64,000 nucleotides of DNA from Ascaphus truei (GCA_036426205.1 CM071570.1:3671908-3735907); one strand, 5' to 3'. Shown: positions 33,742 to 46,640, counted from the first letter of the stretch. Program-made: numbers and translations. The notes: generated from the letters alone by a model not told the origin.

Positions 33742-34139
33742 CACTGCTTGCACTGTACCAGGACTTACATGTTAGGCAGGGCAGGGTAGTAGCCAAAACC
33801 AGACATGGCTACATAATTCTGAAGGCGCTCTTAAATTACAGAAGATACAACTAAAGTCAATCAATGCGTACTCCATATCCAAGGGAATAAAAATGCTTGT
33901 GGGGTCTTGTGGAGTAGAAGTGTTTCAATAAATACAGTATATGCAATGTGTTTTTGGAGGTGAAGATAACAATTTTACTATCACAAATATATAAGTATTA
34001 AGCCTTTTACCAATCAATGGTACCCGTTTATGCAAAGGAGTACAACTGTGTCTGTGATCCCGTGTAAGTGTGATCGGTCCAATATCCATACTTATCAGCA
34101 AAGAAATATAAATAGGATTGATACTAAGCTTCATATTTT
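33742..34139. other. Unassigned stretch before the second L1
   Basis: No clear L1 features before about 34140, so the L1 5' boundary is unknown. Confidence 0.4.
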
Positions 34140-34201
34140 TTGAGATGGTCTTTCCCCTTACACAGGCGGAGATATAAAAATATCAGAATATCTAGAGGAA
34201 T

Positions 34202-35479
34202 GTGGTCTGCCTAACGTACCTCAGGGGTTTAAATGCTAAAATAACTGAACCAAAAATAAAAGAAGAGGTCAAAACTTTAAAATCAGCAAAAAACCTGGGC
34301 CCTGACCAAAATGTTGTACAAAAAATATACAGTATTAACCTACTTACTCCAACTTTGGTCAAAATGTTTAATTCCTTCTTGGAAGGCAACCATATTCCAC
34401 AACAAATAGCTAGAGCAAACATCACGGTCATCATACGAAGGGTTAAATATCCACTGAGATGGGGAAGCTGCAGACGAGTATCTCTTCTAAACTCAGACTT
34501 AAACATGTATAGCAAAATTCTAGCGAATGGACTTACACCAAGTTGGATTAATAAATGAACTCCAGGCCTCTGATAATACGAGGAAAAGTATGAGCAATAT
34601 CAATCACGTCAACTCTAAAAAGATTAAGACTATCCTTCCAAGTCGAGGTGCCAAAAAGGCTTTTGATGGGATTACTTGGTACTAGATGAGCTTGGATCTG
34701 AGGGATCATATCCCACGGGTATTCAGACCTTACTTAGAAACACGACTGCTACATTAACACTATTGTGACGGGAACTAGACGAGATAAGAATCTCTGATGG
34801 AGCTCAGGGCTGCCCTTTGCCCTAACTTCTGTTAGCCCTCTTCATCGAATGCTTAGCATGCATGATAAGTAATAACCCCAACATAATGAGCATAAAAATG
34901 TGTCCAGTAACATCCCTATTTGCGGGTCGTTTAATCCGAACACTGACTAACCTCTAGACCACTCTACCTAACTTCCATGCTGTCAAAGACAATTTTGGCA
35001 TGCTTTCAGGGTGTAAGCTCAACAGTGATAAATCAGAGACCCTATATAGAGTATCTCTTTACCAAAATATGAAATAAAAGGTGCTACATCCTAACTTTAA
35101 TTATAAGTGGAAAGTGATCTCAAATCTCGGGAGATCCACTTAACCCAAAAATACCAGAGGTTATATAGACATAACAATCCCAAACTCTTTGCCCAAATTA
35201 ACAAATACACATTCCTTGAATAACTTTCAAATCTCATGATTGGGTTGCATTTGCTCAATAAAAATTAACATTCTAACCAGAATACTGTATTATTTCCAAA
35301 CTCTCCCAATCCTGGTCTCAAGCCAGTCACAATATTAAAAGATATCCAGAATTTATTTTATTTTTAAATTTATATGGATGTATAAAAGGCCTGGAGTGGC
35401 TAGATCTATTCTACACTCATCAAAATCGAGAGGAGGCTCGGCAGACCTCGAGCTAAGAAGATACTACCTAGCCTCATCT
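34202..35479 (+). pseudogene. L1 ORF2 reverse-transcriptase fragment
   Basis: A 118-residue frame includes the L1 palm sequence LKSAKNLGPDQNVVQKI (the equivalent of the SKAPGPDG motif, with two changes), then IPQQIARANITVI and LLNSDLNMYSKILANGL. Later pieces read KKAFDG near 34660 and, near 35440-35480, LRRYYLASSNQ. No YADD is readable; stops and frameshifts are frequent. Confidence 0.75.
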
Positions 35480-35485
35480 AATCAG

Positions 35486-35950
35486 TTCACCTTTCCTGTC
35501 TTGCCTTCAAATACTTTCTGGGCAAGCTACCCGTCTATCTGAACAAGCTCCTCACCCCTACCACATGCAGCACTTATCATCTGAGATCAGACTCCAAAAA
35601 ACTGTTCATGGTCCCAAGGCTCAACAAAGTATCCGGCCGCTCCTCCTTCTCTTACCGTGCACCCCAAAACTGGAACAACCTACCAGAGACTCTCACATCC
35701 ACCACCAGTCTACGTTCTTTCAAATCTAAGGCTGTCTCACATTTTAATCTGGTCTGTAACTGTTTCATACGCCCATAATATATATTTTAACTGTGCATGC
35801 AATGTCTTGTATATAATGTATACCCTGTTCATTTATGTAACTGTATTATTTGTCTTAACTCTGTGCCCAGGACATACTTGAAAACGAGAGGTAACTCTCA
35901 ATATATAACTTCCTGGTAAAATATTTTATAAATTAATAAACTAAATAAAT
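35486..35950 (+). mobile_element. Rex1/CR1-like LINE 3' fragment inserted in L1
   Basis: It encodes the same C-terminal tail as the LINE at 18340-19264 (RAPQNWNNLPETLTSTTSLR near 35660-35715) and ends in AATAAACTAAATAAAT. AATCAG flanks it at 35480-35485 and 35951-35956, a 6-bp duplication. Its neighbours on both sides are L1. Confidence 0.75.
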
Positions 35951-37975
35951 AATCAGACAGATCAAGTACTGGCACCTAGAAAAGGGACTTAAATGATGGG
36001 TGGATATAGAATCAACTTTGTCTTATCCCGTGGCATTACCAGCCCTGCTTAGGCAGACTAGGGAGAGTTCCTCTCACCCAAAGGTTCTTTCTCCAGTTTT
36101 AGATTTTACATAAAAACATAGAAAAATTATCCTTTCAAATATAAACTATTATCTTCGTGATGGCGAGGGGGTAACCAGGCCATCAATAAAGGTATTATGC
36201 TAGGCTGGATACCTCTGAGCCATATTGGTTGATTTAGAATGCCAGCTCTTGAACCCAGTGCGGTACATGAAATGTATACGGTTGTATTGCAATAAAGAAT
36301 TTATGTGTGTTTTACCTTTCCAGGAGTGCTAACCAGTGGAGATTCAGAGGCTATGAGTTTCAAGGGGGGTTTTGTGGCAAAAGTGTTGTTGGATTGTGTC
36401 TAGGTAGAAGGGGTCCAGAGTTGCTGGCCACCCCAAAAATGTATCTGGGAATCAGGTCAAATTCCCGGGTACATATAGACACACCACTCCGGTCAAGATC
36501 CTCCCTGGAAAGCAGTTGCTCGACTCACCGCCAGGTTTCCCTGCTACAGCACAGACCAGAAAGGTAAATGGGGGCATAGGGATATGTCTATCCTGGGTAC
36601 AGTCAGGGGTCCCTCTATACCTGGTGTCCCCCAGTATATGCCCCGATCACCAGAACCAGGTATAGAGGTTCTGGGGGGCTCCAACCATCGATAAGGTTGC
36701 GAGGCAGATTTCATGTCTAAGTCCAAATTTCCTATGTATTTAGAAAAGTAACTCTGGGATTGAACCTAAGCATTATTTCGTTCACCTTTTAAAACATTTT
36801 CTTATAGGAAGGTATAGGAGCTCTGAAACGGAACGTGCTCATTTTTTCAGTCAAACCTAGTAAAAGACGGACTTAGAAGAAATTGTGAAATAATTTTTAT
36901 TAATAATTAATAATATTGTGTATAATTTTATATGTTTTATGCCCTGTATATGAGCTGGGAATTTCTAAGTCCGTGATTCCAAGAGACCATTTGGCTACCA
37001 AGCTGGTGCCACTAAGTCTGCTCAGGTCCCGTACTTGAAAGCCTCAGAGATTGCCAAGGTGTGAAAGCTATTTGGGCGGAGGAGTTAGCCTTATCCTAGG
37101 CTGAATGGAAGTCATTGGACTACCATTGGCCCAGCCCAGACCTTGAGAAGCCGAACTCCGTGGGTGGCTTCTGACTGACAAGTGGCAGAGGTGCCAAGTT
37201 GATGCATGCCCTTGTCAGAATCCAAATCTATGCCTGCCCGGCTTCAGGAGACTGGCAAGTTTCTGATAGGCTGTTCGGAATTCTCCCATGCTCGGGATTG
37301 GCTGTAGTATTTTGTGAATGGAGGCAAAATTCTATAAGAAAGCCAGCAGCCAATCCGGTGTTGAGATTCTCTAAGATTTTGAGCGCCAAGACAGCAGCGG
37401 GAAATTCGAATCCGTGAAAAGATGCTCCAAGAGAAATAGCAACGAGCCAGCTTCAGAAATTTCAAGGCAAAATATTTTCTATGTCCCACTTTCCAGCGGC
37501 CAAGTTCTCAGTATTGAACGTAGCGGTCGTGGCTGGGATTGAAGCCGATTTGAGTTCCAGGATGTTTTGGACTTGCTCGCGGTCAAGTTATTTCAAGGCT
37601 CCAGAGCTCGTACAGCGGCGGTGTGTAGAAATTCATGCTGATTTGAGTTCTAGGACACTTCGGGCTAAGTCCCGGTCAACTGCAAACTTTGTTTTATGGA
37701 CTGTAGAAGCTACTGTAGGAAAGTCTATTTTTTTCCCTCAGTCCCCCAGTAAGTGTGTCTTTTCTCTTGTATTTTGTAATCCACTGTGTGTACGTCTGTT
37801 TCAACTAAATAAATGACAATTTGTTTTACCAACTTGTTTTTGTCACGGGAGACCAGGTTTATCAACACCTTTTATCCCGGGATCATATGATTGAGCAAAA
37901 CAAGGAGGTAAAATAAATTGTAATTTATTTCAGGATAAGACATACACACAATGTAACACAATTTACACGGTTAAT

Positions 37976-38780
37976 ACACCACAACCCTCCACCCACTGGG
38001 TTCCCTGCAATGCCATGCAGGCCCTGTACCGGACATAAGTCTCCCTGTGATACCTCTCCCCTGTCCGGAACATGCCCCGGTACGCTTCTGAGGTGAGAGA
38101 ATACTGGTTGAGCAACAAAGCCTTTACATGGCTATAATCATCGCCATCCTTGGGAGGAATAGCATGCAGAGTCTCTTTGGCCACACTGGACAATAAGGGG
38201 TTTAGTTGCAAAACCCAGTCACGTTGGGGCACCCTGTACCTTCGACACTTAGTCTCAAAGTCTCTTAAGAACCCGTCAATCCTGTCGGTGCCATCAACAA
38301 ATTTGTTAAAACTGTGGTGATCCTCTCGGGGGACGTCTTGCTTCCCATTGATTAGGTAGGAGTGGGGGGATGCTGTTCCATGGAGGCTGCAAGCATCCAA
38401 ATCCGCTCATCTGCAGTAGCCTTCTCTCCCCATAAGGCAAGAAGTGTGGTAATGCCAGGGGTGGCAGGTTCGGTTGCCCCGGAGACTACCTCTGCCGCAC
38501 TCCCAATCAGTCCTCCACCATTATCCCGGTGGTCGCCCACTCCCTCCCCATGTCCTTCCACCACCGGGGCTGGAATAACCTCATGTGCCCCGGGATGATT
38601 TGTGACCCCTGCAGCTGAGGGGCCATTACACTCTCGTATAGTAATACTGGCTTTGGGAAATTCCAAGTCCTCCTCCAGCTGTGTCTTTGACCGACCGTCT
38701 TTCGGAAAACCATAGCTCGCACACCAGTCCACAATCCTGGCTCGGTCCCATGACCAGTACCGTTCAGATTGCTTGTCCAT
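37976..38780 (-). pseudogene. Gypsy gag remnant with SCAN-like domain
   Basis: The frame opens at 38780 with YWSWDRARIVDWCASYGFPK, an N-terminal region also found at 54600. A frameshift near 38360 separates it from FNKFVDGTDRIDGFLRDFET and the segment LLLNQYSLTSEAYRGMFRTG, which resembles the SCAN fold (the SCAN domain is known to derive from Gmr1-like Gypsy capsid). It ends abruptly at an LTR junction near 37976. It is a decayed capsid gene; no complete product is possible. Confidence 0.78.
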
Positions 38781-39658
38781 GTTCCCCCGCAGGCACTAAG
38801 CTAGGTGACAAAGAGAACCTGTGTTTTCCGTGCCTTGTGAAATGTGTGTAGGTTACCACTTGTTTTGGGGGCTCGCAATCTTCGAGTTTCCTTCTATGTT
38901 ATAAGACCCCGCAAGGTTTTATAATATAGGCTCAATTGATCCCACCTCTGCCACGAGATAAAATAAGCCTGTCACGGGAAACCAGGTTTATTAATAACTT
39001 TTATACCGGGATCATATGATTGAGCAAAACAAGGAGGTAAAATAAATTTTAATTTATTTCAGGAAAAGACACATAATTACACGGTTAACACACTTACTTG
39101 GGATGAGGCTAATTAAATACTATTTCCTAGAACGAATTGTTAACAAAGTCTGCAGGAGCACTTTCCAGTGAACGTGAGTTACTCACAAAAGTCCTGGAAC
39201 TGTTTTCGGCATGTAATGCCAGACGCGACCACTACGTTCCATTTTCAGAACTTGGCCCCTGAAAAGTGGGACTTAGAAAATGTCTTGAGTCGAAAATCCT
39301 TGAAGCCGGCTCGCATCTATTTGTTACAGAGCATCTTTTTCAGTTCTTGAATTTGTTGCTGATGGTTTGGCACTTGGAATCTGCCATCCTGATTGGCTGC
39401 AAGGTTTCTTATAGGTTTTGGAGTCCCATTGACAAAACACTCTAGCCAATCAGCGCGTGGGAATTTCACTGCTAGCCAATCACCGATGTGCCGGTCTCCC
39501 GAAGCCGGGTGGCACTGAATTCAAGTCTGCCAAGGGGCATGCACCAACCTGGCACCTCTGCCTCTTAGCATATTGAGTCCCCCTATGTCCCTGGCTCCAC
39601 AGAGTCTGGGGTTGGGAAAATGGTTGCCGGAAAGCCCTTTGTTCGCCCAGGACGGAGG

Positions 39659-40713
39659 TGTCATGCCTGTATGCCCGCAGACCTGGCAAGACCCCAGTAC
39701 CGAGGTGGGAATGGTATTACTCCACACACCCACAGCAGTGGGAGAAAGCCCGGAGTGTGGTATAGCATTGCTGGGCCTGTAGAGAGAGTGGTTAATGATA
39801 CTTGCAACTTCTGCTGGAGTAAGAGTAAGAATGGTCGTGTCCGTGTGCCAATGTTCAGGGGTCCAGAGAATAGAGTCGTCAGGGTACAAAGCCAGGTCCG
39901 AGGAATCCAGAGAGCAGCAAGGTAGAGTTCGAAGCAAGGTTCAAGAGGTACAGAGAGCAGGGTAGTCCAGGCAAGAAGGGGTCAAAGCCAGGGAATTCCA
40001 AAGTAGACACAGGAGCAGGATACAGCAGGGACACAGAGGGAGCACAGCATAGGTCAGCACACACAGGGAAACAGGAACTATGCAGAGCGACGATAGAGAG
40101 GACAGACAGGGGTTATAAAGGGAAACACACCAATAGGAGAGAGGGGAGGAGCAGAGAGAGAAGTGGGAGACAACGGAGATAGGACAGGGGGAGTAGAGGA
40201 GGAGGCAGAAGGGGCAGTCGGGAATGACCAGTAGGGACTGTGAGGAGGAGTCGGGAACATGTCCGGCCCTATAAAAGGAGCGTGTGCGCGCGTCCTCTGT
40301 AAGTTGAAGGTGCGCGCGCACAGGCTATGACAGGGAGATGGCACGGAGGCACCGAGAGGAGGAGCCGGTAGGACGGCGGGACCCAGACGAGCGTATGTGC
40401 GCGCCCTCCGCAAGCTGAGGAAGCGTGTGCACTGGCAGCGTCACCAGGTGCGCGGAGCGCCGCGCTGCGGGCACCCCGACGGAGGGAGGCAAAGGAGCGG
40501 ACGGAGCCGCCAAAGAAGGTAAGGTACTGGCCGCGGGAAACACGGGTGTCTGGGAGCAGGGGACGTCAGTGCAGGAACTCGAGGACCGTGCGGGGCAAGC
40601 GCTGAGGCAGTGGGGTAGAAGGAACAGGACAGGAGTGGGAAAGAGGAGAGGGATTGGAAGGAGATGGGACAGAGGGAGAGACAGAAGGGGATGGAATCCC
40701 CTGAACCGTCACA
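39659..40713. mobile_element. Solo LTR (family D) nested in the Gypsy 5' LTR
   Basis: It starts TGTCATGCCTGTATG and ends CTGAACCGTCACA, flanked by GGAGG at 39654-39658 and 40714-40718. 1055 bp; the inner part has repeated GTCCAGAGAATAG and CAGGGTA blocks and a GC-rich end. It splits family A LTR sequence that continues on either side. Confidence 0.82.
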
Positions 40714-41050
40714 GGAGGTACTCAAATATAACTGCAGTATCCCGCCTGTTCTAACACCTTGGCATCCCTGAGGCTTTCAAGTCCGGACTCCGCATACTGT
40801 AGGCTCAGAGGCACCAAGCTTGGTAGCCATCTGATCCCTCGGAACCCAGGACTTGGAAATCCCACAGTTCATTGACAGATTCCTAGTACATCTGTGTATT
40901 AAACATGCCTCTTTAATAAAATGTACACTTCCCTATATCTTCTGTGCTAAAAATGTGTAAGTTCCCGTTCTGGTGTCAGGGATGGAATAAGGGGATATAC
41001 TACTGACCCTTATTAGCCTCCTCCTTGCCATACTCTAGACATGACTTAAA

Positions 41051-41530
41051 GGGGCCTATGCAGAGAGCAGCGCTATTTCGAAATTCGCCATTTTTTGGAG
41101 AAAATCGCGCAGAAAGCAGCAGAAAATGGCGAGTTCCGAAAAACGCGCCAATTTTTCTTTTCTAGTTATAAAACTCGCCTCGCGGCTGGCGAGAACCTCA
41201 ATCTCGCCAGTTTTAAAAATATCCGTATGCAGAGAGGCGCGAACGGCATCTAGCGGCTGTTCGCGCCAATAAAATGGCGCGATTGTCTCAGTTTTAACTC
41301 GCCAGAAAAAACTGCCGCTCGCGGCCATTGCAAAGGGAAAAAAAAAGCCGCGAATTTGTTTTAACACATTTCTGAAGCGCGCATCTCGCCAATTTAAACT
41401 CGCCACACGCATCCATGTTAAACATAGCAGAATTCGCACTTTTCTGCATATGGAGATTAAAACTCTCCAAAAAAGCTACTTTTTAATAAATTCGCCAATT
41501 TTAAAATTCGCTGCTCTCTGCATAGGCCCC
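41051..41530. mobile_element. MITE with perfect 22-bp terminal inverted repeats
   Basis: It begins GGGGCCTATGCAGAGAG and ends with the exact reverse complement over 22 bp. The interior is filled with ATTCGCCA and TGGCGA motifs in both orientations. The TSD is unclear (AAA on both sides). 480 bp, non-coding; nested in the Gypsy 5' LTR. Confidence 0.82.
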
Positions 41531-42253
41531 AAAATCTTTTACACACAGAAAATCACCCACAGATTTATCCTATAGCTGGGGTTATCCCTTGAACCCCCAG
41601 ACTAGAATCAGGGTACCTGGGCATCCTCCTTTATACTAGGGACCCCCTGTATGTTGCAGGTATACATTAACCCCTTCATGCCCCATTTACCTTGTCTGGA
41701 TCATGCTACAGTCGGAATCCTGGTGGTGAGTCGCAAGAACGTTTTCAGGGTAGGAGTTTGCCCGGAGCAATTTGCTTTGATATATCCCAGAATCTCACTT
41801 GATTCCCGGATACATCGTTGGGGTGTCCTGCAACTTTGGAACCCCGATACATAGCCACATTCTGTGAAGAATTTCTCCAGCAAACCCACCCTGAAACTTA
41901 CAGCCTAGAAATCTCCTGGTCCCAGCATCACGAGAAAGAAAGGCAAAACAAAGAAAAATCGTTAATGTCGCATAATTTGGACACAGTCACAGTAATGCAT
42001 TTCCGACATCTAAGTCCAAGAGCTGACACTCTAGGACCTCAAAACATGGATCAGGGGTAACCAAGTGGGCTTAATCTTTATTAGTGAGCCTGGTTACCCC
42101 TTCACCGTCACAGTTTTGCTCAATGTTATGATCCCGGTTAAAAAGGTGTAAATGCCAGGTCTCCCGTGACAATCTTCCCCATCTAAATTGACACCCCCCT
42201 TTGGAAACCCGGACTTTCCCCCCAAGATTGACCACAAAGTCATTTCACCTTTG

Positions 42254-43063
42254 TGTAGCGGTCATGTAAAATGGCTACAGTCATCTCTCCTGCTGACAGT
42301 AAGGCCTGGTAAGTTGTGGGCATGCCAGCAGTAATTATGGAGGTTTGCCCTCACACCCTAGTGGGGTGCCCTGTGTATGGATGGGAGTGGTCACATGCTC
42401 TGACTCCATGGTTAGTGATGTCAGAGGTGTGTCAGTTTCCAGAGTGTACATAAGGCACAGCACTGTGTCTAAAAGTTAGTTCTGAGTTCTGGGGAGTCCT
42501 GCCAGAGTTCTATCTGACTCCTGAGTTCTGAGCAGTTCTGCAAAAGTTATGTTATAGTAGCTGAATAGGAAGACTGTGTCCAGGGACCTGGCACAGGGTA
42601 AAGACATCCCGGCTGGGATAGGGAATCCCTATTAAAGGAGAATTACACCTTTCAAAGGGAAGCACTGAGGGACAATGAGTGGCTAAAGAAACTACTGCGA
42701 GGGGCAGTTAGCCCACCTCAATCAATAAATATGCTCTCAATCACAAACCCTCTCGTGTACATGTGTGGAGTGAATGTACAGAGAGGAGCACCACAGAGGA
42801 GTTCCTCACCAGGACCATCCCCAAGTGACGAAAGGGACCCTGATGAGGTGGAGGCGCTGCACTGGAACTAGGTAGGACTCAGCACACTACCTCAGCTGCC
42901 TGTCTGGACGGGTTCTCCCCACACACCATCATGCGGGAGACTCAGGAGTCCTGTTGCCAACAGGTGCACCACCAGACACTACCACACTGTAATGGGGACC
43001 GGTTAGACCACAGGGGCCAATGTGAGATTGGGTGGGTCAGGCTGGGCCACAAAAACCGTTACA
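42254..43063 (+). mobile_element. Solo LTR with 4-bp TSD (family B) inserted in L1
   Basis: It starts TGTAGCGGTCATG and ends AAACCGTTACA, flanked by TTTG at 42250-42253 and 43064-43067. It shares GGAGGCGCTGCACTGGAA with the solo LTR at 24260-24834. L1 sequence resumes directly after it. Confidence 0.85.
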
Positions 43064-43067
43064 TTTG

Positions 43068-44230
43068 GAAAAGCAAAAGCGTAGAGTTTTAAACCTCCGA
43101 CAATAAGGACTCTCTTCCTCTATCCAAACTGGTTCCTGCAAGTAAGCCACTTTGTGTCCCACTTATTTCAGTTACGGGTATTCCCCTAGTACACAGAGTT
43201 TTAAAATCTATGTACTGTAGAAGCCAAAAGTACAAAAATGGACTAATCATATTGTATAAACACTTGGTCCCAAGGGGATAACTTGCTGATCATTCTTAGA
43301 TGCCTTCATGGAAATTAGATTTCCAGACAGATCACTCATGATAACTGGGAGGATATATGGGAACGGGCATCAAAAACCTCTATTTTACAAAAGAAAATAT
43401 TTACCACATACTATTTAGACGGTACCTGGCACCTGAAAAATTTAGTACCATATATTCTGGGTCATCAGATTTTTGTTGAAGGAGTTGTTGACTAAGGGGG
43501 GACATGGCCCACATATGGTGGTCATGCCCCAAGATAAAAGCGTACAGGGAGAAGGTGATAGATCTTATTGAGAAGGTCACAGAGATAAAAATACCCTCAG
43601 ATCCCGCGATAATTGATTTGACTAAGCCAATATAACATATGCACCCATCCCTCTGGTCTCTAATTTCAGATGTAGCAGCAGTTATTGCTCACACTGGGGC
43701 ATTTTAATGGGAGCAATTGCCATTCTAAATGCATTAGCTGCATGTGGGAAGGGGGCATAGCAAATGCAAAAAGGGGTAGGGTTAACTCACAAGCAGGTGC
43801 AATAACACCTGTTATATCGGTATAATGCCATAGCAACATGCAGGAAGAAAACAAATGCCCTGATAATATCCACCCGCAAAATAAGCAAAATTACGTTAAT
43901 GGGAAAAGCTTACAGCATTCGTAAGGCACATACGCATGCGATTTATAAGACCTGGGGCCGTGGATTGACCAATAACCTATCCTATCTGAAACTTTCCATT
44001 GTAGTCTCCTAAATGGTTTGTTGAGTTAAATGATACACCCCACCCCAAAAAATTAATGATTGACCAACCCGATATTCTCGACCCTCTCTACACCTCTCTT
44101 GGAATTATATCCCTTTGAATAACGTTACGATTCTCTACATGTTACAATAATACATCTTCAACTGGCCATTGATTTGAAGACTCCCATCCCTTCCCTTCCC
44201 CCTCCCGCCCCCAAAATGTCCCTTCTCAAA
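43068..44230 (+). pseudogene. L1 ORF2 C-terminal fragment
   Basis: Frames read WEDIWERASKTSILQKKIF near 43350, then a cysteine-containing WWSCPKIKAYREKVIDLIEK at about 43520-43575 (WGG before it frameshifted), comparable with MLWSCRKYADL in the first L1. Stops are frequent. It completes the interrupted L1. Confidence 0.7.
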
Positions 44231-44458
44231 CAAGGGCACCGTAGTCTCGAGGACACGTTTCAGATGCAAGATTTCAATATGTTCACAGACTCAAATCGAA
44301 TGATTTAATAAATTCTCGAATTCTATACAGTTTACATATCCTGTATATTGGGGTTCTGCGTATCCACCCTATAACAACTGTATTTTATGATACAGGTTCC
44401 CCATCCTTTTTTTTTTTTTTCAATTACTGTACACCCAAAAAACTTGTTAAAAAAAAGA

Positions 44459-46640
44459 AACTAAAAGAAAAATAAAGAAAGAAAATGAAATACATATGAT
44501 ACAGTATTTTAAGTACAACACCCAGACCGAGGGGGAGGGGAATTCCCCATATCCATTTTTGGTGTTACCTTCATAATTACAGACTTCTGATCATCAAGAG
44601 TGAAGATGAAGAATCCCCTCCTACTGTATAGCATATAGCATGCTTAGGTAGCAATTATATATACTGTACACTCCCTGTGCCCTCCCACCCCCCTAAAAAA
44701 ATGAGCACCTTCTTGATTTTCAGGGTTTCTCTGACCGCAAATATTTCAAATAAAGAAAAAAAAATGGAAAAGTATTTCCATAAAATATCAACAAAGAAAA
44801 ACAGTTGAACGGGATATTCAGGGTAAAAAGTGGGGAAAAATGAATATATAATTAAATAATGTGCTAATAGTGACACCCAGTGGTGAATTGTGTAAGTGCA
44901 CTTAATGTGAATAAAAGTAAAATATATAACAGGACAGCAAGGGGATAGGTAAGGTCCAGGGAGAACTGCTCGTTTGCCTGTTTTTACCCAGCGGCACCCG
45001 GGTTCTGGAGCCCCGGAAGGTATCCCTACAAGTGCACCAACACATCTTGTGGCAGTGCTGCTACACACTTGGGGTGGGAGGGGCACTTAAGGCCTGGACA
45101 CTGGGACACGGGAGCCCCTGCACCCAAGTACTGTGGCAATGTTCTGCGGGTCGGTATCCGATATACTGTATGTGTTATTGTTATGTTTGTACGCATTGTT
45201 CAGTAAATACTGTTGCATATAATCTGTGTATCATTACTGGGCATGTTGTCTTGGGAGGGCCCATCCTACTGCGTAAGGATTCCTCTTAGGTGGAGGCGCT
45301 GTTAGTAGATGCGGGTATACACACCCCAGGCTCCCCTTGGTGGAGGATCAGGCATCCTGTTTGCCACGCAGGTATTTGCAGCACACATAGTCGCCCTGAC
45401 ACAGGGGAAAGAGGGGGTATATATATGAAGCCCTGTATCCTAATGAATACAGTGCGCTACCAATGCTGTCTAACCTCTTGGCTCGCAGGGCCTAAGCCTC
45501 CGCCACGGAGAGCCTGGGGCAACACATAGGAATACTGATAACCTTTTACCAAGTGCAGCGCCTCCACCTGTGATGGCTCCCAGCAGAGTGGAAGTTGTTC
45601 CTCGCAGGACAATAATGTACTACTCCACACACAGCATGTAAAACAACCAATGACTTTACTAATAGCAACCATAACTTTGCATGTCATAAACAGGTGTCCC
45701 TCCCTTGGGGAGACACTACGATACTGCGTCTCGCAGGACGCGACCCCTCACCGTGTACCCACACCGTGTCCAGTTCCCACACCCCAAAAGCCCCCACCCC
45801 CAAAGTGAGGTATGTGTGTGTGACTGCTCAGCCACTATGTTCTGATATTATAGTTGGTGCACTTAATGATGTTACCTGCCGAACGCTCCAGCGCTCGGGC
45901 CTGCCAAGGAACTTCACAAAGGATCTGACGATGAAGGAACTCCAGGAATGCCTTCCGTGGTGATCCCACCCGGGTGGCAACTGCTGCGCGGCCCGAGGTC
46001 TGAGCCCAAACCTCTGGTATAATATCGTAACAGTCTCTGGGTGTACAATTCTCCTTAATCTACTAAGGGGGCTGTACCATATCTGATGGCCTGTCCCTAC
46101 TTCCGCTTCACACTACGGGGACTCAGGGCCTAACTGGGCCAGGGGTATGTGGCCTAGTGTAGGGGCTCCTGGCCTCCCTACACGCAGAGCTCCTTCTCCT
46201 TCCTTCTCCGGCTCGGTTCTGCCTGACGTGCTCCCCTGTGCAACCTCCTAACTCTTCCTCCTGATATTCCGCCCGCCCTATAGGCTCCCTGGCATCACCT
46301 GGTCTCGCTATGGCTGCTGGGACTCGTAGTCCCGTGCGCTCCACACTATAGGAGCAGCTCCTCTTTCAGGGGGCTCTCGCAACCTCTTGCTGCGCATACG
46401 TGACCTCTGCTCCCTCATCACCTCTATGGGCTCACCGCGCATGCGCGAACACCAACATGTTGGCGCCCTACTACTCGGGTCACTGCGGAGCCTCCGATAT
46501 ACCGAAGCACTCCCTGCACGCTGCAACCTTCCCTATTCCCCCAGCATGTGGAGATACTGTAAGGGTAGACCTGGGGGACCTGGCTACATCCATATAGCCT
46601 GGCCTTCGGCAGCTATTGCTAATTCTGGGCCTTTCCTCTG
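44459..46640. repeat. LTR-like remnants in both orientations
   Basis: GGTGGAGGCGCTGTTAGTAG at 45290 (plus) and its complement CAGCGCCTCCACCTGTGATG at 45557 (minus) are the family B LTR signature, so two remnants face each other. GC-rich sequence follows to 46600. No clean ends or TSDs were found, and the open frames (44655-45086, 45290-45963, 46123-46653) have no recognised domain. Confidence 0.5.

Larger units (their letters stand above)
37841..42112 (-). mobile_element. Minus-strand Gypsy element nested in another copy's LTR
   Basis: Its TSD is GTTTT at 37836-37840 and 42113-42117. On the minus strand it has a 5' LTR (42112 to about 38968, interrupted by an LTR at 39659-40713 and a MITE at 41051-41530), a leader, a gag remnant (38780 to about 37976), and then only the last 130 bp of a 3' LTR (37975-37841). 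Everything from mid-gag to most of the 3' LTR is deleted, including protease, RT and integrase. Confidence 0.82.
36156..42171 (+). mobile_element. Family A Gypsy LTR inserted in L1, itself split
   Basis: The outer TSD is ATCTT at 36151-36155 and 42172-42176. The LTR starts CGTGATGGCGAGGGGG (the first T is mutated) and runs to 37840; it resumes at 42118 (GCTCAATGTTATGATCCCGG) and ends CTCCCGTGACA at 42171. The 37841-42112 interval is a separate insertion. Confidence 0.85.
34140..44458 (+). mobile_element. Second L1, 5'-truncated, broken up by nested insertions
   Basis: L1 ORF2 fragments occur in order on one strand: RT at 34202-35479, continuing at 35957-36155, then 42177-42253, then the C-terminal part at 43068-44230, and a 3' tail ending AAAAACTTGTTAAAAAAAAG near 44455. 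The gaps are explained by three insertions with TSDs: a LINE fragment (AATCAG), a Gypsy LTR (ATCTT) and a family B solo LTR (TTTG). Removing them leaves about 3.0 kb of L1. Confidence 0.82.

Noticed and set aside
45290..45963. Pair of small open frames as a possible two-exon gene
   Set aside because: Both lie in family B LTR-like remnants in opposite orientation, without splice or domain support.
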